From: an archaeon
Lineage (GTDB): Archaea > Thermoproteota > Nitrososphaeria > Nitrososphaerales > JACAEJ01
Length of the DNA stretch: 24,435 nucleotides
Direction: 5' to 3'
Assembly (NCBI GenBank): GCA_024256265.1
Contig: JACGUK010000016.1
Coordinates: 1 to 24,435 of the forward strand
The notes beneath the pieces were generated by a model, which saw nothing but the letters and a program-made list of their open reading frames with translations, did not search any database and was not told where the DNA came from. The translations under genes and the position numbers were made by a program. Shown piece after piece: positions 5,927-14,496 of this stretch. How positions within the stretch are numbered: the stretch's first letter is position 1; the number at the start of each line of letters is the position of its first letter.

Positions 5927-8092
5927 CTACCTATAGTATGGGACAGTAACTTTTTCCATAGTCTTGCCTTCTCTCGAGCTTCTTACCTTCTTTATGGCCT
6001 CTTCTATATGTTTTGAGTTTACAGTCGCTTCACTCACATGCTTGTTTGCATCTTCAGGGGTAGGATATTTGCCTATGAATTCTTGAATAGACAAAGAAGC
6101 GGCTGTGTTTATTATAGCAGCCAAATCTGCACCACTGAAACCTTCTGTTACTTCAGCTACTCTTTCTAGATTAATATCCACAAGAGGCTTCTCTTTTGCA
6201 TGTATCTCCAATATAGCCTTTCTTGCAACCTTGTCAGGCATAGGTATGTAGACGAGCTTATCAAACCTACCAGCTCTTAGTAATGCCGGATCAACCATGT
6301 CTATTCTATTAGTAGCTGCCAAGACTACAACTCCTGTAAGTGCTTGAATTCCATCCAATTCTGTCAATAACTGACTCACAACCCTTTCTGTAACCATGCT
6401 ATCCCCGCCCATTCCTCTTATAGGTGCAATAGAATCTATTTCATCGAAAAAGATTATGCAAGGGGCAGCCTGCCTTGCCCTTCTGAATACCTCTCTTACG
6501 CCTCTCTCTGATTCTCCTACCCATTTTGATAGCAACTCTGGTCCTCTTATGCTTATGAAGTTCGCCTCACTCTCAGTAGCTACAGCTTTTGCCAATAGAG
6601 TCTTGCCAGTGCCAGAGGGACCATATAGAAGAATCCCCTTTGGTATGCTGTAGCCTATTTGCTTGTAAAGCTCAGGATACTTCAAAGGCCACTCTACAGC
6701 CTCTTGAAGCTCTCTCTTAACAGATTCTAAGCCTCCTATATCGTCCCACTTCACATCAGGAGTCTCTAGATAGACCTCTCTCATGGCTGATGGCATAATA
6801 TCTTTTAATGCATTTTCAAAATCACTGGCGTTAACTTGTAGCTTGTTCAAAACATCGGGTTGCAACTTTTCCTCTCCTAGCTTTAGCTCAGGGAGAACCC
6901 TCCTCAAAGCCTTCATAGCAGCCTCCTTGCATAAGTATTCGAGATCTGCGCCGACAAATCCATGAGTTACAGAGGCTAGCTTCTCAAGATTTACATCGTT
7001 GGTCAATGGCATATTCCTTGTGTGAATCTGTAATATCTCAAGCCTTCCTTTCTTATCAGGCACTTTTATCTCTATTTCTCTATCGAATCTACCAGGTCTT
7101 CTTAAGGCTGGGTCTAATGCATTCGGTCTGTTCGTGGCTGCAATAACTATGACCTTTCCTCTGGCTTCTAATCCATCCATCAAAGATAGCAGCTGGCTTA
7201 CTACTCTTCTCTCAACCTCACCAGTTACTTCCTCCCTCTTAGGAGCTATTGAATCTATCTCATCTATGAAGACAATGCTAGGTGCCTTCTCCTTGGCTTC
7301 TTTAAAGATCTCTCTAAGCCTTGCTTCAGACTCTCCATAAAATTTACTCATGATCTCTGGTCCACTTATGCTAATGAAATGAGCGCTGCTTTCATTGGCT
7401 ACTGCCTTTGCCAATAGGGTTTTTCCTGTTCCAGGGACACCATAAAGAAGAACCCCTTTAGGTGCTTCCACCCCAAGCTTTTCGAAGATTTCAGGATGTC
7501 TTAGAGGAAGCTCTATCATCTCCCTTACCTTTTGTATTTCATCTTTTAATCCACCTATGTCCTCATAAGTAACCTGCGGTACTCCTCTAAGCATCTCTCC
7601 CTTCTCTGATATAACGAAAACAGTTCTTTGAGTTATCAGTACAGCATCGCTCGTAGGACTAACTCCAACAACTTGAAAAGTCAGCCTTCCTCCAAAATAA
7701 GGTATCATAACGTTATCGCCTTTTGTTACAGGGACACTCTCTAAAGCGTCTGCTAAATATCTCTCATCTATAGGTGGTATAGCTTCCAATGGTGCTACTA
7801 CTACTTTTTCGGCAGGTAGAGCCTTAATTTTCTTAACAATGACAGTATCTCCTATAGCAATTCCAGCATTATTTCTTATTAGACCGTCTATTCTTATTAC
7901 ACCTCTACCTTCATCAGAAGGGTAGAGAGGTAAGCACTTAGCAACTGTCCTTCTCTTTCCTCTAACTTCTACTATATCTCCTGTAGAAGCACCGAGGGCA
8001 TCCATGGTATCGTAATCTATCCTTGCAACTCCTCTACCAACGTCTCTAGTGTATGCTTCTAAAACCTTAAGTGATATATATTGCTGGCTCAT
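5927..8092 (-). CDS. cdc48: Cdc48/VCP/VAT-type AAA+ ATPase
   Basis: This 721-residue protein-unfolding ATPase has the Cdc48 architecture. An N-terminal double-psi beta-barrel substrate domain (about 1-95) and linked second N-subdomain come first. D1 follows, with Walker A at 218-225 (GVPGTGKT) and Walker B IVFIDEID at 273-280, then D2 with Walker A GPSGTGKT (491-498) and Walker B IIFFDEID (about 546-553). Arginine-finger-like GRFD motifs are present in both. Both Walker A loops lack one of the usual prolines of GPPGTGKT but keep all binding residues. The C-terminus ends in PYYR, which fits the hydrophobic-Tyr-x (HbYX) tail by which archaeal Cdc48 docks on the 20S proteasome; that function is inferred. 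A GGAG lies about 14 bases before the ATG. The gene diverges from nre across 192 bases. Confidence 0.95.
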   Translation of the reverse strand: MSQQYISLKVLEAYTRDVGRGVARIDYDTMDALGASTGDIVEVRGKRRTVAKCLPLYPSDEGRGVIRIDGLIRNNAGIAIGDTVIVKKIKALPAEKVVVAPLEAIPPIDERYLADALESVPVTKGDNVMIPYFGGRLTFQVVGVSPTSDAVLITQRTVFVISEKGEMLRGVPQVTYEDIGGLKDEIQKVREMIELPLRHPEIFEKLGVEAPKGVLLYGVPGTGKTLLAKAVANESSAHFISISGPEIMSKFYGESEARLREIFKEAKEKAPSIVFIDEIDSIAPKREEVTGEVERRVVSQLLSLMDGLEARGKVIVIAATNRPNALDPALRRPGRFDREIEIKVPDKKGRLEILQIHTRNMPLTNDVNLEKLASVTHGFVGADLEYLCKEAAMKALRRVLPELKLGEEKLQPDVLNKLQVNASDFENALKDIMPSAMREVYLETPDVKWDDIGGLESVKRELQEAVEWPLKYPELYKQIGYSIPKGILLYGPSGTGKTLLAKAVATESEANFISIRGPELLSKWVGESERGVREVFRRARQAAPCIIFFDEIDSIAPIRGMGGDSMVTERVVSQLLTELDGIQALTGVVVLAATNRIDMVDPALLRAGRFDKLVYIPMPDKVARKAILEIHAKEKPLVDINLERVAEVTEGFSGADLAAIINTAASLSIQEFIGKYPTPEDANKHVSEATVNSKHIEEAIKKVRSSREGKTMEKVTVPYYR

Positions 8093-8284
8093 CTGACATC
8101 TCTTACTCCAATTTAATCTTTGTACACCTTTTATTAGCTTTATCCTTAATTTTAAATGTTACTTATATTCCGTTATGGATAACACAATGAGTTAGCTGGC
8201 TCTACGGTTGCCTTAAATTTTATTTATCTAATGACTATGTACAATCATTAAATTATTAAACCAGTTAATGATATTATAAAAACA
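8093..8284. promoter_or_regulatory. Divergent promoter region between cdc48 and nre
   Basis: The 192 bases are very AT-rich. For cdc48 (minus) an ATTTAAAAT TATA-like box is centred near 8150. For nre (plus) TTTATTTATC at about 8218-8227 is a candidate. No palindrome or repeat stands out. Confidence 0.35.
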
Positions 8285-9583
8285 TTGAATGGATACGAAT
8301 GGATTAAGGATAAATTGCTAAAAGACTTAAGATTTCTATCAGATGATATAAAACTAGTTGGAAAAGTATCACCATTATGCCTAATCTGTAAAGGAGGGAG
8401 AATGTTATGTGGAAAGCTAAGGTGCCCTGTTATAGCTAAAGCTAGATCATTGATAAAAAGCTCTTCTTTGATATTATCAGAGAGAGTTGAAGGCTCAACT
8501 CCGCCAGGAGCATTCGTAGGACGAATAGGCTATCCCAAAGTCTATATCGGCCCTATGCTACCTCCATACTTTGGCAATACTGAGATACTCGATACCCCTG
8601 AGCTTTGGGTAGGCAAATCCATAGATGAAATCATAGAATATCGCCTCAATTTAATTAGAGGTAAGATCAGAATGCATATATCAGATGCCCTTAAAGGTAA
8701 TCGTTTTCTTGATTTGATTCAAGAGTTGTCTATGGGTGTATCTCCCATAGATTCGGAGGCAATTTTCGCCAAAAGACCAGCGGGGACACTATCCTTGAGC
8801 GAAGATGCTCAACCCTTTGGTCCTTCATCACCATTAGAATCTTTTAAAACTTCTAACATAAATGTTGATAGAAAAATCGAAAAAGCCTACTATGATAGGG
8901 ATATGAAAGCTTCTGAGGCTATCATCAATTTGTATAATGAAGGAGTTATTGTGAGCAGAATTCAACGCGTGTTCAGCGTTGGTATGCTAGGGATTGGGAA
9001 TGGAAGGAGATTAGTACCCACGAGGTGGAGCATTACAGCCGTTGATAACACAATTTCGCTAGAGCTGATCAAGGAAGTAAAGCAATATAATAGTTTGGAT
9101 GAGTATGAAGTTTACTCTTTTAGAAATTTGGATAATGTCTTCTTGGCTATATTTATGCCAGAGAAATGGAGCTTTGAGTGGATAGAGGCATGGTTTCCTG
9201 GAACTGCATGGAATGTAGGAGGCAAAACTCCAGCCATAATGGGTGATTATGAGGGTTACATGGGAAGGTCTACTTACGCTGAAGTGGGCGGATGCTATTA
9301 TTCTGCGAGACTAGCAGTAGCTGAGAAGTTAAAAGAGATGAAGAAGCAGGCAAAGGTCCTTGTGTTAAGGGAGATTCATCCAGGCTACATCTTGCCTATT
9401 GGTGTTTGGAACGTTAGAGAGAGCGTAAGAATTGCATTAAGAAGAGAGCCGAAGAAGTTCGATAGCTTACAATCCGCTTTAAATTTTGCTCGCAAAGTTC
9501 TTACAATACCTCTTGATAAATGGATAGAGAATAGCGTAATGTTAAAGGCGGCTCTTTTTCAAAGGAAGATTACAGATTTTTGA
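8285..9583 (+). CDS. nreA: Nre-family archaeal DNA-repair protein
   Basis: The 432-residue protein matches the archaeal Nre family in length and layout (Nre_N then Nre_C domains). It has an N-terminal four-cysteine zinc-finger-like site (C32, C35, C42, C47) and the conserved early block with FVGRIGYPKVYIGPM. Nre proteins are implicated in DNA repair with the sliding clamp; the last seven residues QRKITDF fit a PCNA-interacting (PIP) box Q-x-x-I-x-x-F, as expected. The start is TTG at 8285; upstream the frame meets a stop at 8249-8251 without ATG or GTG, so TTG is the only reasonable start. The stop overlaps the start of the radical SAM gene (TTGA), implying co-translation of two repair-type proteins. 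Confidence 0.85.
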   Translation: MNGYEWIKDKLLKDLRFLSDDIKLVGKVSPLCLICKGGRMLCGKLRCPVIAKARSLIKSSSLILSERVEGSTPPGAFVGRIGYPKVYIGPMLPPYFGNTEILDTPELWVGKSIDEIIEYRLNLIRGKIRMHISDALKGNRFLDLIQELSMGVSPIDSEAIFAKRPAGTLSLSEDAQPFGPSSPLESFKTSNINVDRKIEKAYYDRDMKASEAIINLYNEGVIVSRIQRVFSVGMLGIGNGRRLVPTRWSITAVDNTISLELIKEVKQYNSLDEYEVYSFRNLDNVFLAIFMPEKWSFEWIEAWFPGTAWNVGGKTPAIMGDYEGYMGRSTYAEVGGCYYSARLAVAEKLKEMKKQAKVLVLREIHPGYILPIGVWNVRESVRIALRREPKKFDSLQSALNFARKVLTIPLDKWIENSVMLKAALFQRKITDF

Positions 9584-10410
9584 TTGAGATGGTGCTTTTG
9601 GTCGATTACTCTTACATCACTTGTAAAAACGCTATTTCATGTACCAATTTACCTGGCTTAAACTATTCGTTGAACCCTTACTTTGGCTGTGAGCATGGTT
9701 GTATTTACTGCTATAGCCCATCTGTCTTTCGTGATGATAAAGTTGCAAAAAACTGGGGAAGATTTGTAAAAGCGAAGATAAACGTTGTTGAAGCTCTATC
9801 TAATCAATTGAAGAAACTTCCAAAGGGCATAGTTGGCATAAGCACAGTCACAGACCCATATCAACCATTAGAAGCAAATTTACAGTTAACGAGAAGATGC
9901 ATTGAATTATTATCAACTTATAAATTTCCGATTTCTATTCAGACAAAATCTCCTTTGATCTTAAGGGATAAAGATTTGATCAAACCAGAAAGATTTGATG
10001 TAGGAGTCACCATAACTACTCTTGATGATGATCTTGCAAGGAAGTTGGAGCCAAAGGCTCCATCGCCTAGTTCCCGTGTTCAAGTTATAGAAGAATTCTA
10101 TGATAGAGGAGTAAATACGTGGATCTTCTTCGGTCCTATAATACCTGAAATAAATGACGATGATGACAACATCTTACAATTAATCGATTTAGCTAAGAAG
10201 ACGGAGAGTGAGTTAGTCTGTGACAAACTTAACCTAAGACCTTGGGTATTAGAATCCATGTTTTCATTTCTGGAAAAAGAAAAGCCTGGACTTAAAGATC
10301 GTTTACCATCTCTTGTTAAAAAGAAATCGGAGTATTGGCGCGTATTAAAAGAAAAGATAAAAGATATGTGCTTAAGAGAAGGTGTTCGTTGTAGATCAGC
10401 ATTCCCTTAG
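9580..10410 (+). CDS. Radical SAM protein of the spore-photoproduct-lyase-like (SplB/COG1533) family
   Basis: The 276-residue protein has the radical SAM cluster motif CEHGCIYC (C37, C41, C44, CX3CX2C), which binds a 4Fe-4S cluster and SAM. It is followed by STVTDPYQPLE, the pattern of the SPL-like/COG1533 family, and by ITTLDDDLARKLEPKAPSP, also typical. Spore photoproduct lyase repairs UV thymine dimers by radical chemistry, but most archaeal COG1533 members are uncharacterised, so repair is only inferred, here supported by the overlap with nre. The start may be TTG at 9580, overlapping the nre stop by four bases, or ATG at 9589; no Shine-Dalgarno decides it. The gene ends about 100 bases before ABCE1. 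Confidence 0.85.
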   Translation: MIEMVLLVDYSYITCKNAISCTNLPGLNYSLNPYFGCEHGCIYCYSPSVFRDDKVAKNWGRFVKAKINVVEALSNQLKKLPKGIVGISTVTDPYQPLEANLQLTRRCIELLSTYKFPISIQTKSPLILRDKDLIKPERFDVGVTITTLDDDLARKLEPKAPSPSSRVQVIEEFYDRGVNTWIFFGPIIPEINDDDDNILQLIDLAKKTESELVCDKLNLRPWVLESMFSFLEKEKPGLKDRLPSLVKKKSEYWRVLKEKIKDMCLREGVRCRSAFP

Positions 10411-10507
10411 CTTAATAAAATATTTATCCATGGCAATACAATAAAACAGTAAGCTTTGAGCAAATAAATCTATTTCAAAATCCTCAGAACGGTTTTAATT
10501 ATGATAA

Positions 10508-10512
10508 GGTGG
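10508..10512 (+). promoter_or_regulatory. Ribosome binding site choosing the ABCE1 TTG start
   Basis: GGTGG stands five bases before TTG at 10518. It includes the upstream GTG (10509) itself, so it supports the TTG as the start and argues against the GTG. Confidence 0.5.
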
Positions 10513-10517
10513 GATCT

Positions 10518-12308
10518 TTGGTCCATCGCATAGCTGTATTGGATAGGGAGAGATGCCAGCCTAAGAAGTGCGGATTAGAGTGCTATAGGCTCTGCCCAGG
10601 GGTGAAGATGGGTGATAAGACAGTAACATTTGGCGAGGACGGGAAGCCTATAATAAGTGAAGAGTTATGTACAGGATGTGGCATTTGTACCAAAAAATGC
10701 CCCTTCGATTCGATTATGATAATTAACCTATCAGAGGAGTTAAAGGAAGATAAGATTCACCAATATGATCCTAACGGATTTAGGCTCTATAGGTTACCGA
10801 TACCGAGAAGAGGAGCCATAGTAGGATTGGTGGGAAAAAACGGGACTGGGAAGACCACCGCACTAAACGTCCTTTCTGGTAAAGTTATACCAAATATGGG
10901 CGTTATAGAAAATCCTCCTGATTGGGGCATTATAATCGATCATTTCCAAGGGACAGAACTAAAAGATCATTTTGAGAGGATTTATAAGAAGGAGTTAGGA
11001 GTCTCCTTTAAACCTCAAGAAGTGTATCAGCTAGCTAAAGTTTGGAAGGATGATGCTTTGTCCCTATTGAAAATGTTTGATGAGAAGGGAATAATGGATG
11101 AATTGGTCGAACAACTAAACCTTAAAGAATCTTTAAATAAACTTGTCAAAGAGTTAAGCGGTGGTGAGCTTCAAAGGCTGGCGGTAGCCTTATGCTCTTT
11201 AAAAAATGCTGACATATACTTCTTCGATGAACCATCATCCTATAACGATGTATTTCAAAGATTAAACGTAGCCAAGGTGATATCTGGCTTGGCTGAGCAA
11301 GGGAAGTCTGTGCTACTTGTTGAGCACGATCTAACAGTTTTGGACTATTTGAGCGATTATGTGCACATACTTTATGGTGATCCTGGGGCTTATGGCATAG
11401 TATCTGGAATAATGTCAGCAAGAGTTGGAATTAACACTCTACTTGATGGATACTTGCCTGCTGAGAACGTAAGGTTCAGGGATAAGCCCGTAACATTCGA
11501 TGTTTATGCTCCTATAAGCGATTCCTTACAAACACCAAATATAATAGAATACACAAATCTTTTGAAATCGTACCCAGACTTTAAATTAAAAATTTCAATG
11601 GGATCATTGAGGGAAGGAGAAATTCTTGGCATTCTTGGGGGAAATGCGTTAGGAAAGACAACCTTCATGAAGATAGTAGCAGGAGAGGAAAAAAACGATG
11701 AAGGGGAGGTAAAATGCAAGGCAAAAATATCTTATAAACCTCAATACCTTAATGCTGAAATCGATGGGGATGTCAAGAGCCTTTTAAATAGAGCATCAGG
11801 AGATAATTTAGACATAAGTTTGATCCAATCTTTAATAATCAACCCATTAAAAATTCATGAACTATACGATAAGCAAGTAAAGGATCTTAGCGGAGGAGAG
11901 TTACAGAAGGTAGCTATAACTGAATGCCTATTAAAAGAAGCTGATGTTTATGCTTTAGATGAGCCATCAGCCTTTATGGATGTAGAGGATAGAATAGCCT
12001 TTGCAAAAGCGGTTCAAAGGTTCATAAAGGCTCAAGGCAAGTCTGCGATAATAGTAGACCATGATGTTCAACTCATAGACATAGTATCTGATTCTCTAAT
12101 GATATTCACTGGTGAGCAAGGAGTTAAAGGTGAGGCTACTCCTCCTATGAAAAAGGAGGAAGGCATGAATACATTTCTTAAAGATTTGGGAATAACTTAT
12201 AGGCGTGATATAGACACTGGAAGACCTAGAGTCAACAAGCCAGGTAGCAAGTTAGATAGAGAGCAGAAAGAAAGAGGGTCATATTATTATTTGTCAAAAA
12301 GAGAATAA
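10518..12308 (+). CDS. abcE1: ABCE1 (RNase L inhibitor homologue), ribosome-recycling ATPase
   Basis: ABCE1 splits ribosomes after termination. Here the Fe-S domain comes first, with cysteines in CQPKKCGLECYRLCP (13-27 from the TTG) and CTGCGICTKKCP, giving two 4Fe-4S clusters. NBD1 follows with Walker A VGKNGTGKTT, signature LSGGELQRLAVA and Walker B YFFDEPSSYND. NBD2 has Walker A LGGNALGKTT, signature LSGGELQKVAIT and Walker B YALDEPSAFMD. Length is about 596 residues, normal for the family. I choose TTG at 10518 because the product then begins MVHRIAVLDRERC like other archaeal ABCE1 proteins and a GGTGG precedes it; an in-frame GTG at 10509 would add three residues. NBD2 Walker A reads GGNALGKT where GxNGIGKT is usual, a mild variation. 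It is convergent with mobA. Confidence 0.95.
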   Translation: MVHRIAVLDRERCQPKKCGLECYRLCPGVKMGDKTVTFGEDGKPIISEELCTGCGICTKKCPFDSIMIINLSEELKEDKIHQYDPNGFRLYRLPIPRRGAIVGLVGKNGTGKTTALNVLSGKVIPNMGVIENPPDWGIIIDHFQGTELKDHFERIYKKELGVSFKPQEVYQLAKVWKDDALSLLKMFDEKGIMDELVEQLNLKESLNKLVKELSGGELQRLAVALCSLKNADIYFFDEPSSYNDVFQRLNVAKVISGLAEQGKSVLLVEHDLTVLDYLSDYVHILYGDPGAYGIVSGIMSARVGINTLLDGYLPAENVRFRDKPVTFDVYAPISDSLQTPNIIEYTNLLKSYPDFKLKISMGSLREGEILGILGGNALGKTTFMKIVAGEEKNDEGEVKCKAKISYKPQYLNAEIDGDVKSLLNRASGDNLDISLIQSLIINPLKIHELYDKQVKDLSGGELQKVAITECLLKEADVYALDEPSAFMDVEDRIAFAKAVQRFIKAQGKSAIIVDHDVQLIDIVSDSLMIFTGEQGVKGEATPPMKKEEGMNTFLKDLGITYRRDIDTGRPRVNKPGSKLDREQKERGSYYYLSKRE

Positions 12309-12343
12309 TCATTAGATAGCATGAATTCTTGTATGAAAATTCT

Positions 12344-13378
12344 CTATTCCAATCCTAGCTTTCCTTCAAAATCTATTCCAACTTTCTTCTTCAAATTCAT
12401 AATTCCATTGGATAATCTATTCACATCATCAATAGAATTCAATCCTTTCCAGCAAGATAGAGCATCCAATAAGCTATGAAGGGCCAGCATTCTCAATTCT
12501 TCTTTCATGTAGTAATTTGCTTCATCCTCAAAACTTCTTCCAGCCAATTCAAGCCATTCTTTACCAAACTTTTTATTAAGTGATAATGAAAGAATTGATA
12601 GCCAAAAAGGAGAATTCTTAAGATCATCTATGAGCTTAGGATTTAGATCCTTGTTTAAAATGAACTTTACAGCCTCTCTCATTTTTTCTATGGTAATATT
12701 GTTAGGGTAAATTGTCTTATCCTCTTTTATTCCGTTGCTCAATTTAATCCTTTTTTTAATCTTAATATCCTCAGGGTAGTTTATGTTGAAAAAAGAATTC
12801 AATTCTTTATCAAATTCTCTTATTTTCTCTACGTTGATCAGATACGATTTTTTGCCTCCTCTCATTATATCATCAGGTCTCCATCTCTTAAGGCTTAGAA
12901 GGGCTGGATAGCAGAGTAATACATGCTCTCTTCTATAAGTAGCAATGAGAGGCTCTATCTTGCCATCTGGCCATAAAGGTGAGACAGCATCAAAATCATT
13001 TGCTTTATCTACCAATAGTTTGAGAACATCTTCCTTTACATAAGGAGTATCACATGGCAAGACCAATATCAGATCATTTTTGATTATTTTAGCACCAGTT
13101 ACAATACCTACGAGAGGGCTATGCCCAAAGCCCTCCATATCTGCTATTATACTAAGATTAGGATAATTCTTAGAGAAGATATTTGAGTATGATTTTACTT
13201 GCTTTTCATTCCTCACTATTACAGCAACTTTATCAGAGACTTGATAAGCTGCATCGATAACCCTTTCTATCATTCTTTTACCATTTACAATTTCTAAGGC
13301 CTTATCTCTTTTAGTGTAGCCAGGCTTCTGAAAGCGTCTGCTCTCTCCACCAGATAGAATAGCAACACCTATGTTCAT
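12344..13378 (-). CDS. mobA: MobA-like molybdenum cofactor nucleotidyltransferase with extra C-terminal domain
   Basis: Residues 1 to about 208 form a MobA-type NTP transferase. The nucleotide-binding loop is ILSGGESRRF with RDKAL, the metal-binding strand is LVLPCDTPYV (about 105-113), and the domain closes with FFNINYPEDI, the usual end of MobA. MobA attaches GMP to molybdopterin; close relatives use CMP or other sugar/cofactor substrates, so the exact reaction is inferred. Typical MobA is about 200 residues. Here a further 135 residues follow, mainly helical and charged, containing KFILNKDLNPKLIDDLKN and a Leu-rich stretch, which I do not recognise. The ATG has AGAGGCG seven bases upstream, and an AT-rich CTTTTAAT at about 13417 could be its TATA box. 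It diverges from the gene at 13488. Confidence 0.75.
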   Translation of the reverse strand: MNIGVAILSGGESRRFQKPGYTKRDKALEIVNGKRMIERVIDAAYQVSDKVAVIVRNEKQVKSYSNIFSKNYPNLSIIADMEGFGHSPLVGIVTGAKIIKNDLILVLPCDTPYVKEDVLKLLVDKANDFDAVSPLWPDGKIEPLIATYRREHVLLCYPALLSLKRWRPDDIMRGGKKSYLINVEKIREFDKELNSFFNINYPEDIKIKKRIKLSNGIKEDKTIYPNNITIEKMREAVKFILNKDLNPKLIDDLKNSPFWLSILSLSLNKKFGKEWLELAGRSFEDEANYYMKEELRMLALHSLLDALSCWKGLNSIDDVNRLSNGIMNLKKKVGIDFEGKLGLE

Positions 13379-13487
13379 TAATTGCGCCTCTAAGCCTATT
13401 ATTGCTTAACTTAGATTAAAAGTTGTAAGAATAAAGCAATTCTTTGGATATTTAACGTCTAATCATACGGCTATCATTGGTGGTCTT

Positions 13488-13973
13488 ATGACAGCCATAC
13501 CAACCATAATTTATACGCAACAACAGATCGACTTGATGAAGAAACAAATGGGATTGATATACGACTATCCTACCGTCTTACTAGTTGATGGTGATAATTA
13601 TTTATGGTTCAATCCAGAAATAGGAAATGGATCAATCCAAATGATTATCTACGTCAACACGCCTCATAGTGGGTTTATCACAGTCAAATTAAAGGGAATA
13701 AATCTCAATTACAATGTTGTGAACACGACTTTTCCTTATAATAGACTATCTATGCAGGATGAAGAGATGATGATTCCAGTGAATCCGGGTGCTCAAAGGA
13801 TTGACAAAGTAATCGTAATTGAAGGATATCTAAAGTTGCTACCGGAATATTATACGGAATATGGCGTGATAACTAATATGGCTTCTGGCTGGTTAAAGTT
13901 TGAAGTCCAATTTACTGACGTTCAAGCTAATCAAAATTATACTACCACGTTTTGGACTCAACTAGTCGCCTAA
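13488..13973 (+). CDS. Unknown beta-rich protein
   Basis: I do not recognise this 161-residue protein. It begins with a polar helix (QQQIDLMKKQMG) and is otherwise made of alternating hydrophobic strands such as SIQMIIYVNTPHSGFITVKL and WLKFEVQFTDV, suggesting a single beta-sandwich domain. There is no signal peptide, membrane helix, cysteine or obvious catalytic motif. The start is well supported: GGTGG lies four bases before the ATG, and GATATTTAAC at 13448-13457 is a plausible TATA box with a short leader. A PaREP1 gene follows closely on the same strand. Confidence 0.6.
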   Translation: MTAIPTIIYTQQQIDLMKKQMGLIYDYPTVLLVDGDNYLWFNPEIGNGSIQMIIYVNTPHSGFITVKLKGINLNYNVVNTTFPYNRLSMQDEEMMIPVNPGAQRIDKVIVIEGYLKLLPEYYTEYGVITNMASGWLKFEVQFTDVQANQNYTTTFWTQLVA

Positions 13974-14000
13974 GTGATATCCTACTTAGCAATAATATTC

Positions 14001-14008
14001 ATATATAG
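14001..14008 (+). promoter_or_regulatory. TATA-like box of the PaREP1 gene
   Basis: ATATATAG is centred about 27 nt before the ATG at 14031, the spacing of a leaderless archaeal mRNA. It supports 14031 rather than the upstream GTG at 13974. Confidence 0.45.
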
Positions 14009-14030
14009 TTTTCTCTATAGAGTATGTGGA

Positions 14031-14387
14031 ATGGCTAGTAAGGTGAAGCATTACCTAAACCTTAATGGGAAGTATCTGAAAGAGGCTGAGAAGTTGATAG
14101 AGAAAAAGGACTACGTTCAAGCATCAGAGAAGCTATGGGGTGCGTGTGCTGAGATAGTTAAAGCTGTTGCTGAAAAGAGAGGTAAGCGCTTAAGGACTCA
14201 TAGTGATTTATGGGATTTTGTAAGAGAATTGGATATGGAGCATCCTGAATGGGGTTTAAGATATCTATTCCTTCAAGCCAGCGCTTTGCATTCAAACTTC
14301 TACGAAGATGAACTTCCAGGATGGGCTGTAGAGAGTGGGGCTGAGTCTATCAAAGCCTTCATCGAAAAGATGAAAAGTTTACTCTGA
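14031..14387 (+). CDS. PaREP1-family (HEPN-like) protein
   Basis: The 118 residues match the PaREP1/PaREP8 family named from Pyrobaculum repeats: a helix with KYLKEAEKLIEKKDYVQASE (14-33) followed by KLWGACAEIVKAVAEKRGK and a His-containing helix start RTHSDLW. PaREP1 proteins are placed in the HEPN superfamily; R50 and H57 with six residues between would satisfy the RX4-6H motif, but family members often act as small partners of nucleotidyltransferases or have no known role, so activity is not claimed. I start at ATG 14031 because of the TATA box 27 nt upstream. An upstream GTG (13974) would add 19 hydrophobic residues and abut the previous stop, but has no support. It is the second HEPN-like gene of the window. 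Confidence 0.75.
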   Translation: MASKVKHYLNLNGKYLKEAEKLIEKKDYVQASEKLWGACAEIVKAVAEKRGKRLRTHSDLWDFVRELDMEHPEWGLRYLFLQASALHSNFYEDELPGWAVESGAESIKAFIEKMKSLL

Positions 14388-14496
14388 CTCTCTCGAGTCT
14401 ATAGCAGTTTCTTTCATAAAATCGGTTCTAGCCTCTCAAGCTCTTTAAATCTTCAAGTATTTTTAAGGTTGGCAACTCTTATTTCATATCGATCAA

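Noticed and set aside
13974..14030. Upstream GTG extension of the PaREP1 protein
   Set aside because: It would add a hydrophobic leader foreign to the family, and the TATA box at 14001-14008 lies inside it.
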